A stretch of DNA of 64,000 bases from Cryptomeria japonica (Eukaryota > Streptophyta > Pinopsida > Cupressales > Cupressaceae). Shown in pieces: positions 43,695-55,211 of this stretch. The notes beneath the pieces are model-generated. The model did not search any database and had not been told where the DNA came from. It saw only the letters and a program-made list of their open reading frames with translations. Position numbers and translations under genes: made by a program. The stretch spans positions 20,996,047-21,060,046 of the forward strand of contig NC_081405.1 in NCBI RefSeq assembly GCF_030272615.1, written 5' to 3'. The stretch's first letter is position 1, and each line of letters begins with the position of its first letter.

Positions 43695-44858
43695 GAAAAT
43701 TCATTAGGTACTCATAGATTTCAATCTTTTCCTTTTGGGTTGCTTTCTTGGAATACATACAAATTGGGTCTCTATTTCTATTGAGGGTTTATATTTTTGT
43801 ACCATTTTGAAAATTATCTTGAGGAGTGAATTCCGTATAATGGTTGTAGATATAAATATTATGTGAGAAATCAACATGTGCGTGAATTGTGTCCTAATTT
43901 GTCACATGATTCTTTTCAACTCTTGCTTGATAACACATTAAAATCTCAAGTTGCTCCTTGTCCACATATAGAGTTAGTTGTTGTACCTTCTTTGATTGAG
44001 ACTCTTATTCCTCTTAACTAGGATAATTCATCTATTATCTTTCTGATTGGGATTCCTACTTGTTAGATATTACTTCATTGTTTGTGGAGTTTGATATTTT
44101 AGATTTGTAGGACTCATTCAAGGGTTTATCTCTACTATTTGATGGCAATCATAGCACAACTTTTGTCACATCATGTTTGTTTATGGAGCTTGTTCAAAAT
44201 CAGTTTTGATTGGTTCCTTATTTGTCAACTTCTATTTTGATTGGGCATGTTCCTAATTGGTTTGTGGAATTGTCATCAACCAAATGATCCATAATTTCAT
44301 CTATTATGCATTGCTGTATGTTTTTTTGTCAATTTTATCTAGATTATCTAGAAATTATAATTTCTTAGAGATTCAACTATCTTGTTTTCATTATTAAAAC
44401 TTTAAATTATCATATCATTCTCCTACAAACTCCTATAAATACATTTTTTTTGAAAGTGCAAATTCTTGTGCGCTACGATTCAGTGACATTTTTTAATTCT
44501 AGTTTTGCATCAAAGTTGCACTTTCAACCATGTCCCACTTTCTTAAAATTGTGAACTCATAAAAATAAGTGTTGCAAGCACAATAATTTATAAAGTACAA
44601 CAAATTGTATTTTTAAGATTATCTTAAAATTGAGCTATTTGGAGGGTTGTTAATGTACAAAAATTCAAATATAAAGTTCTATATCTTGTACTTATATCTG
44701 CGAGATTATATGATCATTTTTGTATGTAATATTTTGAACTAAACTTCCAAATTTTCTATGGGGTCTATTTAGTGAAATAGTCTAAGTAAAAAAGGGGTAT
44801 TTCAATTCATCCTTTTACCATCCCTTTGGATAAATGGAACTATAGGTTAAGAGTGAGA
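43695..44858 (+). other. Probable right part of the outer Copia-type element, decayed
   Basis: The segment follows the right end of A. A plus-strand stretch near 43845-43915 reads GCRYKYYVRNQHVRELCPNL, a possible decayed CCHC knuckle (Cys, His and second Cys spacing roughly right, one Cys missing). If so this is the gag region of the element whose LTR lies at 9489. The rest has no sustained frame. Confidence 0.35.
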
Positions 44859-45992
44859 TGTAATCTTGAAGAAAATGTTGTAGATGGATTCACATCTTGC
44901 CCCATCTCTATGGGATAGGTCTTGAACTAGATACTCATTATCTAAAATTGTGATGCTAAAAATGTGGTAAATAGAAAAGACATACACATATAATGAGACA
45001 ACATAAAAGGAATTACGAAGCAAAATGAAAGCTAAATAAAAGCAAACCATAAGCTCCTTTGAGATGTCCCATTTTCATCTATTCTTGAGGACCTTGAAGG
45101 TGTTGGATTGTTTTGCTCTCAACGGAGCAATGACCTCCAAAGTGGCAACTCAAGAGTTGAGTAGCTATTTCATGATTGATTGTGCAAATGACATGAAATG
45201 TATGATCTAAGAAACTAGATTAACATGCTATGATTAATCCAAAATGATAATTACAAGATGATTGAAATGAAAATGCCTTTAGTAATGATGCTAAAACTAT
45301 GAATGCAAGGGATCCTTATTGCTCCAAAATGGGGGATATTTATAGGAATTCCAAGGCCAAAGCTGAGGTGGCAAGAATCGACGGTCCATATCTGATATGA
45401 AGATATCAAGCGCCAAGATTGAGGAAGTTGGAGAAGAGGTTGGAGGAAGGGACACTTGTAATCTTTGTGGTGACAAGTGTCAAGGATCCTTGCTCATGAG
45501 AGGGCAAGTATCCAAGGGAGAAGAATTGTGGCAAAAGTGCCATGTGTCTCAAGGGGAGAATATTCACACCATAGGAGGTTAGGATAAGGAGGTTAGGATG
45601 TGCAAGATATGATAGGGTTAGCTAGACCCTAGGATTAGATAGAATGGGTTAGGTTAGGGGATGGTTAGGTTAGGTGGTTAAAAGTTAGGAGCCATGTGCT
45701 CATTTGAATTTAAAAATTCAAATAATTGGAAAATGATAATTAATCTCAACAAACTTGAGTTTGTTAATTTTAATTAGGAATTAGAAGAATTGATTTAGAT
45801 GGGGGGGCAAGATTAATTAATCAAAAGGGGGATGAAATGAACTATATAAATAAATCATGTAGATTTATTTACTTAGTAGATGAATAAGGGAATTAATCAA
45901 ATTTTCTTGTGAATTTGATTAATTGGGAAGGGGATTAATTAAATAGCTGCATATTTAATTAATTATCTTCAGACCATTTTTAGGTGTATACA
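44859..45992 (-). mobile_element. Element E 3' LTR
   Basis: On the minus strand it begins TGTATACACCTAAAAATGG directly after a polypurine tract. It contains AATTAATT-rich sequence, a TATA site and GGATCC-flanking boxes shared with solo LTR C. The distal end was placed at TGTAATCTTG (44859) by matching the TATA-to-end distance of C; that end is approximate. Confidence 0.62.
45336..45345 (-). promoter_or_regulatory. TATA box of the E LTR
   Basis: The minus strand reads CTATAAATAT followed by CCCCC. It lies in the same local context (GGATCC box about 20 bases upstream on the plus strand) as the TATA box of solo LTR C. Confidence 0.55.
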
Positions 45993-46007
45993 TTTTGCCC
46001 CTCTTTG
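45993..46007 (-). promoter_or_regulatory. Element E polypurine tract
   Basis: The minus strand reads CAAAGAGGGGCAAAA directly before the LTR start TGTATACACC. This fixes the orientation of the LTR and of element E. Confidence 0.75.
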
Positions 46008-47578
46008 AAGCGATGTGTGATGACGCATTGGTTCAAAGAAAACTCGATTGATGATGTTGTTGATATTGATTTTGATAGGATGTAGATTTGATCTTGATTT
46101 TGATGCAGATTCGATTTTGATATGATGCGGCTTCGATGTTTGAGATGATAAATCTTGATATGTTGCCCCAGATGCTGACTGATAGATATCGATGCGAGGA
46201 TGCCCCCTTGGGAGATGAATCAGATAAGTTTTTCAATATTTTTGAATTTTTTTGAAATTTTTACGATTTATTAGATTTTTAATGATTTTTTGATTTTTCG
46301 ATATTTTTAGAGTCGATCCGATTCATTTCCTGAAAAGAAATTTGAAAACGTTGCCCTGCCAAAATAATTAGTTAATTAGATGATTGAAAATAAGTGGAAT
46401 AAAAATCTCACCAAAATGCCCCACTTTGAGTTTAAAAAGGTGAATTCCTTTTACCACTCTTCATTTGTGCACTTCAGTTGTTTGAAAAAATTGCTCTGGA
46501 GGAAGGAATGGTGATCTCGTACCACCAGCATAGGTTCCAGCGCGTTCAACAACATGAGCGTCCTCCGGCCTATGGTCTACTGCTACGTACTTTGAGAAAA
46601 CCCAACTTTGTCATTTTTAGTTGATTTTTGAAAAATTTAGCCATTTGTAGAAAAAATCATTTTTTAGAATTTTCATCATGTGGGTTTGAAAAAAATTTGC
46701 ATTTTTGACATGGGTTTTTTGAATTATAAAATGGGTTTTTGGGGTTTTTTGAAAAGTTTTGAAACTCACATCCCCAAAAAAATTTATGTTTTTTTTTCGA
46801 TTTTTTTGTGTTTTTTCTTTTTTTTGAATTTTACGATTGATTTTTTATTTACTCGATTATTAGACAATATTTTCATGATTTCGTAAATAATTTTCAACAT
46901 AATTTTTTTTATTTTTGACCCATTTGGGCTCGATGTTTCGATTTCTGATAAAATGATTTGATTTTTCGAGTTTACATGATTGAGTTGATTTTCTGATTTT
47001 GACTTTTGATGACTTGATTATTGAAGTTTTTGATTGCGATTGAATTTTTGATGAATTTGGATGATCTGATGTGATATTGGATGATTTATTTTGATGATTT
47101 TGATAAAAATCTTGCTGCCCCTTTGACCCCCAAACCTTGCAATTTTTGATAAAGATGCTGGACTGTTGCCAATTTGATTTGATTTTTTATTTCGATAGGG
47201 TAAGATAGATTGAATTAGTTATCTAATTGATAAAATTATATACTCTTGATTGATGAAATTTGATGATCAGTTCTAATTATCTCGATGTACGTGCGAGATG
47301 AGATAGGATTGATAATGACCTCATGATAGATGAGCGTCATTGATAGGGGCTCAACGAGATTTGATAAAAATATCAAGTGATTAAGATAGACTGATAGATA
47401 GAGTGATTTGATAGATAGATAAATCGAGAGACTAAAATGATGAGATGATTTGATTGTAGGAGCACTTTAGTGTCCTCCAGTCTTGGGAACGCTTCCCGAA
47501 GACATGGATATTGATACCCGCCTTAGCTAGGCGGAGCGAGACCACATTGATAGGTGTGGTTTATCCTCCCTTCTTGAC
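46008..47578. other. Element E spacer between PMD frame and 3' LTR
   Basis: Strongly biased sequence: long TTTTTGA, GATTTTGAT and GATGATTTGAT blocks with little open frame on either strand. It is probably the untranslated leader or promoter of the antisense PMD frame (which reads rightward) and the 3' part of the E RNA. Confidence 0.5.
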
Positions 47579-48639
47579 ATGCCCCGACCTTTGATTAACT
47601 GGGGATTATTGACAGCCTTAGAAGAGCGTTGGCATAGTGATCACAATGCTTTTCGCTTATCGATGGGCGAGATGATGGTGACACCCAAGGATGTATACCA
47701 AATACTATGCATCCTTGTGATGGGTGAGCTAGTGTATTATGATCTCAGTGAGCAGGGTGGTACAGATGCACTCTACCGAGTGTTCGAGGATGATGAGATA
47801 GGCGGGTATGACATTGCGTGGTAGGAGATGCTAGAGCTAGGTTATGCCACATTACCCACTATTCTTGCCTAATTTATTGGGGGTTTTCTTTGTCTCGATC
47901 ATAGGTCAAAGGGATTATCCATTGGATGGGGTCGTCTCCTTGAGCAGATGGTGACACAGGGGATCCGATTTGCATGGGGGTCATGCATGCTAATGCACTT
48001 GTATCATGACCTGCACCGATTTGTGTACCAGAGATCAACTGCATTATCACCAAGGGTGACCGTTCTCCATATATGGGCCTGGGAGCACTTGCCTATCACA
48101 TGACCATTGGCTGATAGAGATAGACCTATAGGTAGGCCTTATGTTGACAGGTATCCAGGCATCATTGTCTAGCAAAAGCTGGGAAAATTGGAGTATTGGC
48201 GACATACACTAGATGATCTGGATATTATGATATGGAGACCGTACAGAGATTGCATGATCTAGCCCGAGGATGCAGTGGAGATGCCATATGTTTTCTTGAC
48301 GCGATACTTGATCGAATCGACACCCTATGTTATTGATCAATTCCTTTGTATGAGGGCATTGAGATAGTATGGTAGGATACAGGGGATACCATAGGGTAAA
48401 ACTCATTATGCTCGTAGGAGACTGGATATGGCGACTTGGGGGCCATCTATTTCAAATGACCAGGCGTGTGCAGAGTATCGATCATTGGGGCCATTGGATT
48501 GGGATTATCTTTCAGGTATGATAAATAGCAGGATGACAGATGAGTACACCGTATATTTTATTGCACACAAGTTTCCTAGGATGACATGTTTGGATGAGCC
48601 AAAGCTAGTTCTAGAGGAGGATGATGAGAGGCTATGACG
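47579..48639 (+). pseudogene. Plant mobile domain (PMD) frame, antisense within element E
   Basis: A single frame of about 353 codons shows PMD (aminotransferase-like plant mobile domain) motifs in order. These are ALEERWHSDHNAFRLSMGEM, TPKDVYQILCI (the V-x-x-x-L segment after an EM..T motif), IWAWEHLP-like HIWAWEHLPIT, WRPYRDC and a later LGPLDWDYL segment. Seven in-frame stops occur (first at 47822-47824), and the frame ends with TGA near 48637. No frameshift is needed, and most stops are one transition away from Gln, Trp or Arg codons. PMD proteins include host MAIN-type silencing factors and frames carried by transposons. Here the strand is opposite to pol in a Tat-like element. Confidence 0.75.
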
Positions 48640-49033
48640 CAGAGCTCCTAGATGACTGAGGGATGGTGGCGGGAGAGGAGGTGGGGGCGAAGATGATGGC
48701 GAAGACTGAGGGGATGACAAAGATGGATATGGAGGAGATGCAGGAGATCATGATGTTGGAGATGATGATGGAGGAGATGATGATGGGGGAGATAATGATG
48801 GGGGAGATGGCCGATAAGTGGCAGTGGTAGTGGTAGACACACTAGGAGCCAGTTGTTCTAGATCTGCTAGAGATGTATATATGGACTAGATGACCCGAAT
48901 GGTCAGACGGAGGAGATCAGGTCCAGTGGATCATAGGCATCAGGTCCTAGAGCAGGAGGTTCCCTAGGTTGAGAAGGTACCTATGGGAGTATCATAGGTT
49001 GAGCAGCCATAGGTAGAGGCACCTTGATGGATC
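48640..49033 (+). pseudogene. Gly/Asp-rich continuation of the PMD frame
   Basis: GATGATGGAGGAGAT and GGGGGAGATAATGATGG-type blocks (48650-48825) encode Gly-Asp-rich repeats in the PMD strand, a common C-terminal feature of transposon PMD frames. The sequence continues to about 49033, where element F begins. Confidence 0.5.
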
Positions 49034-50291
49034 TGTAGCGTCCTAAAATTGTGACACTTGCAATTTCGACATCATTTGGGTCTTCACGATGGCGACGCAA
49101 CACTAAACCTGAATGGAGACCCCGAAACTTGCTCATGACACTAAAAACTGCATTTTTCCAGCACCCTGCCTGATCCCTCCTTGCACCCTGCTGTCCCGGG
49201 AGGTGGGACCAGAGCGCCCAGTGCCCTGGTCCTTTAGGACCAGGGCGCCCAGTGCCCTGGTCCCCCAGGACCATGGCGCCTAGTGCCCTGGTCCCTGGCC
49301 CTATTTTGGGCCCGGTCTCCTATGGGACTTCGGGTCTTTTTGTTTGCAATTTGGAAAATAACATTTCCTGGTTGGCCTAAGGTCAGGAAAATCAGTCTTT
49401 TAACCCTAATTGGCAAGTATATAAACTACATTTCCTCTCCCATTTGAAGGAGGAAGGACATATGTGTACAAGACGTGGAAACTCTATTCAAGCATTCAAG
49501 CATTCAAGCATTCCTTCAAGCAATTGATAATTCTAAGTCTCCATTCAAGGCTAGGTGTTGCATTCAAGACAAGGATTCAACCATTGAAGAGGAGATCACA
49601 TACTACAACATACAAACATACAACAAAAAACATCATCTATACCTTTGCATATAAGGATACAAACATCCTTACAACAAGGTACTAGTACTTGTTTTACATT
49701 ACATTTACAACATTTCTCATTTCTTGGTTAATTCCAAAACCGGGGTTTGACCTAAGGGCAAACCCCTAATCCCTATCCCCCCAATCGTCTTCGCTTTTCT
49801 GTGTGTAGGTTGCAGGTACGCACCTGAAATTGAAGATCTGGAATCCTTGTGCAGAGACGAACAGATCCCCCTTCGTTTCGCGGATTTTTTGGAGGACCGT
49901 GTGCACGCCGGGCGCCATCGTCCCGTCAACTTTTGCTCAAATTTGCAGGACAGTGCCGTCTTGACATTTTACTGCTAACTCCAGGTCCGCAGCTTCATAT
50001 CATATTCCTATCTCTGTTTATAAGTGAATCTTTCCTACTTTGCATGCATTCCTAGTTCAATCTTTCTATCTACATTTCTTTACAAAAGAGGGTATCCTTG
50101 CTATCACAACCCTTGAAACTCATATAGAATCCAATCTTGCATTGCGTGGGATTGGATCTTGTGGGTTTCAACCCCTCTTTTGAATGTAAAGTCCCTCCTA
50201 AGTGAAAACCATCAACCCTAGTGACTCTCCCTTCTCTCTCCTTGGAGTTGGGGAGGGGAGAACGACTAGGGTTCGATTTTTCCGCTTTACA
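49034..50291 (+). mobile_element. Element F 5' LTR
   Basis: It begins TGTAGCGTCCTAAAATTG, ends CCGCTTTACA, and is followed by a primer site. It contains three 31-bp GC-rich repeats (49207-49297) and one copy of a GAGGACCGTGTGCAC motif (49892) that recurs twice in the leader. TATA-like TATATAAACTAC lies near 49416. Confidence 0.75.
49207..49297. repeat. Three 31-bp GC-rich tandem repeats in F's LTR
   Basis: Each unit starts GGACCA and contains GCGCCCAGTGCCCTGGTCC or a one-base variant. Units begin at 49207, 49237 and 49268. Each contains inverted GGACCAGGGC/GCCCTGGTCC arms and could form a strong hairpin. The GC content contrasts sharply with the surroundings. Confidence 0.85.
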
Positions 50292-50294
50292 TTT

Positions 50295-50310
50295 TGGTGA
50301 ACCCGACGTG
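50295..50310 (+). promoter_or_regulatory. Element F primer binding site
   Basis: TGGTGAACCCGACGTG starts three bases after the LTR end. The TGG start fits a tRNA 3' CCA. The specific tRNA was not determined. Confidence 0.7.
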
Positions 50311-51476
50311 AACATCCTCATTCTGATTATTCATGGTTAGATCTGAAAATTTTGCTTCCTTAATTACATTTCCATGTTTGATCTTTTGCAAAATTTTAGA
50401 AGTTAATTGCATAAAAACCCTAAATTTTCTTTTTAAGTAATTAAACTTGTGAAATGTTTAATTGTTGATGCTTGTTTTAGATCTGCCCTTCTATTACAAA
50501 TTATCAATTCATATTTGTGCATTAATTTTGAAAATTAAGTGGTTAAGTGTCAAAACCCTAATTTTCGAAACCCTCTTGATTCAACCTTTGTCCGACAATT
50601 TCACTGATCAAAACATCTCCAAATCAGCTGTAACTTTGGATTCCGCAATAAAATCATAATATCTTTCATCCCTGAAAATTTGGAAAAAAGTTGCGAGGAC
50701 CGTGTGCACTCCGAGCGCCATCGTCCCCGACATTTTTTCCGAAATTTCGGGAGCTAGATCTTACTGTATTTTTCTGCTAAAATCCAGAATTTTGGCTGAT
50801 TTTATCAAATTTAACACCTTCAAAATTACAGTCAAAGTTGGTCTAGCGATTGCTTGGATTGAGGCTTCTAATCATTCAAAAATTGTTGAAATTGAAATTT
50901 GTGTCAAAATTGTGTTTCTTACAGTCCTAAATCTGAAAAGTGTGTTATCATTCATTCGAAATTTCAGTGATTTATTCAAATTTTTGTAATTTGTGACTTT
51001 TGAAATTAGGTGCTTAATTACAACAACTTTGATTTCCGCTTTCAAAATTGAATTTTGCGTGAAATTGAGTCAATTTTCAAATTTCAAAACTTGCATTGCT
51101 TTTGGTATTCCCTCTAAAATCATAAAATTCGAAATTTCAGTTTCCCTCTCTTTTTCAAAATTCAAATTTTGCATTTTTCGACAATCTTGGTAGGGTTTAA
51201 TTTTGAGATTGCAACTTTAATTTGGCCTATCTACAGATCGTAAAATCACTCAATTTTTTCAGGTTAGCTGTAAAATCATCATAACTTTCATCCCTGCAAA
51301 TTTCGAAAAAAGTTACGAGGACCGTGTGCACTCCGAGCGCCACGGTCCCGAACATTTTTTCCGAAATTTCGGGAGATTGTCCTGATTGTATTTAACAGCT
51401 TAAATCTAGAAGATTGGCTGGTTTTACTGAAATTTGCTACCTCTAAAATTCAAAATCTTCTCTCTCTCTTTAGTGC
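50311..51476 (+). other. Element F leader with two long repeats
   Basis: Non-coding leader between primer site and gag. Two similar segments of about 200 bp (about 50620-50825 and 51245-51450) share TTTCATCCCTG, AAAAAAGTT, the GAGGACCGTGTGCAC motif, CATTTTTTCCGAAATTTCGGG and ATTGGCTGxTTTTA-like boxes. In the second copy GGACCGTG and CACGGTCC can pair as a stem. Confidence 0.7.
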
Positions 51477-54400
51477 ATGAGTTTTACAACAATAAGTCCT
51501 ACTTACACTATTCCCGTTAGACGAAGCCTTAGAATTAAGTCCTTCCAAGGTTTAATTACTGAGGAGATGGAACCTAATTTGAATGGTCTTTTTAACGAGG
51601 ACATGGGTAATTCCTCTAATCCTCTTAATAATGAAGAGGCTCTCCATGAGGTTTCTGTAGAACAACTTTCAAAACTGGATAACCAATTTGACGATTTTCG
51701 ACAATGGATGTCTCAAGAATACCCTGATAGTCAAGCTCTTCCTTTAATTGAGGGTCTAAAACGTATGCTTCAAAGTGATAAGAATGGAATTGATATTTTG
51801 CGTGGTATTGCACACATTGTGGATTCAAATGTGATGCCTATGAAAAGTTGTGCCGAAACCTTAGGTTATACACAACCTCCTACTCAAGTCAATCATTCTA
51901 TTCCTTTGATGACTCCTATTGCTAATATACCTACTTTTACATCAAACATAATGACTACTTCAACACAAGACATTCCTCCTATGATCACTAGTCATGGGGG
52001 CAATCCCTCTTCTTCAATCAACCCTCTTCCTTCATTCAATCCAACTTCTTCATTCATTCCTTCAATGAGTGTTCCTATTATATCTCCACAAATGAACATG
52101 ACACAAGGGGGCAATTCATTTAACCCTTCCATTTCTCCTTGTAGTGTTCCTCCTGTCCAATCATCTCCTATGACTAACTATCATAGTGTCCCACCACCTT
52201 ACTCTCTACCTTCTTTCAATAGCATAACCCCTCCATCACAATCTAACACGTCTAATATGAACTCTTCGACTGAAGTGACCATTAATAATCTTGCACAAAC
52301 TGTCTCTTCTTTACAGCAACAAATTGCCTCTATGAATCAATCTAAGTTTAGTGTGCCCACATTTGATGTTGCGAGCCCCACTTTCTCTTGACATTGTCCG
52401 AGCTATTCCCCCTAAACATGTTGAAATTCCGCATTTGGAGCTTTATAATGGTAAGGGTGATCCTCTAACACATGTTAAGACCTTTCAAACAATATGTACT
52501 GATTTTGCTTATGACCAAAGGTTGCTTGCAAAATTGTTTACTAGAACATTAAGAGACAAAGCCCTACAATGGTATTGCTCGTTGCCTTCCTATTCTATTA
52601 CTTCTTTCGAACAACTTGCAAATGCTTTCATTCAACAATTTCAAAACAATATAAGTCCTAAAGTTACTTTGATTGATTTAATGCATTGTAAACAAGGTGT
52701 TAAAGAAAAAGTGACTGATTTCATTGGTAGATATAAGCATTTGTATGCTCAAATTTCTTTTCCAGTGCCTGACAATGATATTCAAAGAATCTTTATTTAT
52801 AATTTACAAAAAGACATTAGAGAAAAACTCCTGTTTTCTGAGTTTACTTCTTTCCAACAGTTGTGTGCAACTCTTCACAATTATCAACTGACTGTGATTC
52901 AAATGGAACAATCACATCCTATGGCTCCGAGTGATAAGGGTGATAGTAGTCAACAACCCTTTGGGAAGTTTAAACCGAATAGAGAGTCCATTAAATTCAA
53001 TGAAAACATCATCAACAACAATGTGAATGCAGCATCAGGTGTGTCTCCTATTTCTAAGTTTTTCAAGAGAGAAAGAAAGTTTACTCCTTTGAATGAATCA
53101 TTGCATAGTATTATGAATAAGTTATTGGAACAAAATGTGCTTACTCTTCCTCCTATAAGGCAAATTGATCCTGCAAAGATTAATTCACCTTATTTTGATA
53201 ACAAATCTTTTTGTCAATTTCATCGTCAACCTGGGCATGATACTGAAAAATGTTTTGCTTTAAAGGGGAAAATTCAAGATTTGATTGATAATAATACTAT
53301 CTCTGTTTCTGGAGTGAATGATAAAGGCAATACATCTGTAGCTCCTCCTAACCAAAATCTTCAGATTTTTACTGATCCATTGCCTTCTCATACCTCTAAT
53401 GCGATTGATACTACTGATTCCTCTGTCTCACCTGATGATATTGTGTCTATGACTCCGAATGTGATTAACTTTGTCGAGCAACAAAAAATCCCTAAAGAAC
53501 CTTCCATCACATTTGATTCCAGTGAAACTATTAGGGCACCTGATGGTCCTTTATATATAGTTGCAAAAGTCAAAAATATACCTTGTCGTGGAGTGCTTAT
53601 TGATCCTTCTTGCATGGTTAATATCATTACTGAAGAATTTCTTTTTACTTTGCAATTGAATCAAGTGATCTATGACGAAACAAATGTGGTTGTGAAACTA
53701 TTTGATGCATTTTCTTCTCCTGCAATTGGTTCTATTACATTACCTATTGAGGTCCATAACAAATCCCTTGATGTGGACTTTGCTATTATTCCATCATCTG
53801 AACAATTTCGTGTGAAGCTAGGCTATCCTTGGCTATCTTCCATGAAAGCTATTGCTTCTCCTATTCATAAGTGCTTGAAATTTCCCCATAATGGTGAAGT
53901 TGTTACTGTCAATCATAGTCTCTTTAAACCAGCTGAAAGAACTTCTAGCGTTCCTATTGATTACTTTTGGCCTAAACAATTCCAATCTCTTCCTCCGCGA
54001 AGTGATCATCTTTTCAAATCTTATCAAAAGTGGAAAAAAGATATGATCCTATCTCTAAGTGAACCTAGAACACCCAAACTTGACATTCCTATCATTCTTG
54101 AGAAGGAAGTTCTCCCTTTGAAAGATAAAACTAATGTCTTTCCTCAAGAAGATTCCCAACCTATTCCTATGGATGTGACTATGCCTATATCTAATAAACC
54201 TTCTAAAGGTAGACCTATACCTCCTCATCATGATGGACTTGGTCTCCTTCCTAAACCAAATATTCCTCCCTTATATGGAGCAGTTCCTCCTCCTTCCTCT
54301 TATGGAGAGAAGAGACCTTCCTCTTCTCCTATTATTCAACCTAAGAGACCACAACCTAAACACCCAAGTGATAAGGATGAGAACATTCCTCCTCCTACTA

Positions 54401-54903
54401 AGATTAGACGGAATCATTCTGCACGTGAACACCGACGAAAGCGTCATCTTAGAGCTCAGGCAGCTGCTTTTCAAACTTTGCAATCCCCAAAAACACCTTC
54501 AACAAGCATTATTCCATTTTCTCCTCAGCCGACGATTGAGCCGAAATCTCCTAAACATAAGATGCATGATGGTCTTGACCCTGTGCGAGTTAAAGATCCT
54601 ATTTTTATAAATCTTGATGATGATATAGATGAAAATGTTATTCATGATGAAAATATTACGCCTGTTCATTCTGATAGTGAATATGAACTTGTTGATATTG
54701 ATAACCATTTATCTAATGAATTTTCTAAAGCACTTATCCTAGCTCCTAGACAAGAACACCGTGGCTTGGGATATGAACATAGCCCTTGTTTGGATCTTGT
54801 GATAGCTCCATCTGCTGTGTTGGATGTTCCTCCTCTAGCGTGTTCCCTACCTTCCCGAAATATTGATCAGCAAGATCGGGGGGTAGATGACGTGCTAGAC
54901 TAG
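51477..54903 (+). pseudogene. gag-protease-like polyprotein of element F, one frameshift
   Basis: The ATG at 51477 starts a frame of 304 residues, with a Pro/Ser/Thr-rich segment after residue 130. An extra C near 52378 shifts it, and the following frame stays open to 54903, about 1140 residues in all. The gag core (52400-52920) has YNGKGDPLTHVKTFQ, LFTRTLRDKALQWYCSLP and FIQQFQ. A Tat-type zinc finger follows: FCQFHRQPGHDTEKCFALKG (about 53205). The protease-like part has VLIDPSCMVNIIT (about 53590) and KLGYPWLSSMKAIASP; the catalytic D-T/S-G reads D-P-S. The C-terminal third is Pro-rich, with a basic NHSAREHRRKRHLRAQAAA patch. No reverse transcriptase follows. The protein would package element RNA; here it is broken by the shift. 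Confidence 0.8.
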
Positions 54904-55211
54904 TTTCATTAGCATAGCAGATTCTCTCCTCCTCTGTTTCTTTTGTTATTTCTTCTATATGTTATTCTCATTCTTCTATTTGTTGTCCTTAGTGTTGTCT
55001 ACTTGAGGACGATGCAAAGCATTGAGATCTCTTTTGGTCTCTCTCATGTTGACTCAAAAGACACATGTGTTCCCTTCTTCTAGGTGACCTTCCTTGATTG
55101 GGGAATGAAGAACAATTATGCATACATACATATGATATACATGAATTATCATACAGCATACTGACCCCGAGGAAAGCGAAGTCACCTTGTGCTTTGTGTT
55201 TTGTGTCTATT
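54904..55211 (+). other. Element F sequence between gag and inverted gag copy
   Basis: Short non-coding stretch with a T/C-rich segment (54925-55000), then CCCGAGGAAAGCGAAG. The inverted copy begins abruptly at 55212. Nothing else was recognised. Confidence 0.5.

Noticed and set aside
47579-48639. A host MAIN-type PMD gene
   Set aside because: It has seven in-frame stops, is flanked by LTR and pol sequence and has no intron structure, so a transposon-borne frame fits better.
49022-49033. Target-site duplication for element F (GGATC)
   Set aside because: No matching copy was found at the right side (56479 onward), because the right end of F is rearranged.
54230-54610. A second plus-strand frame in the F gag C-terminal region
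   Set aside because: It overlaps the longer gag-protease frame in another phase and shows no motif.
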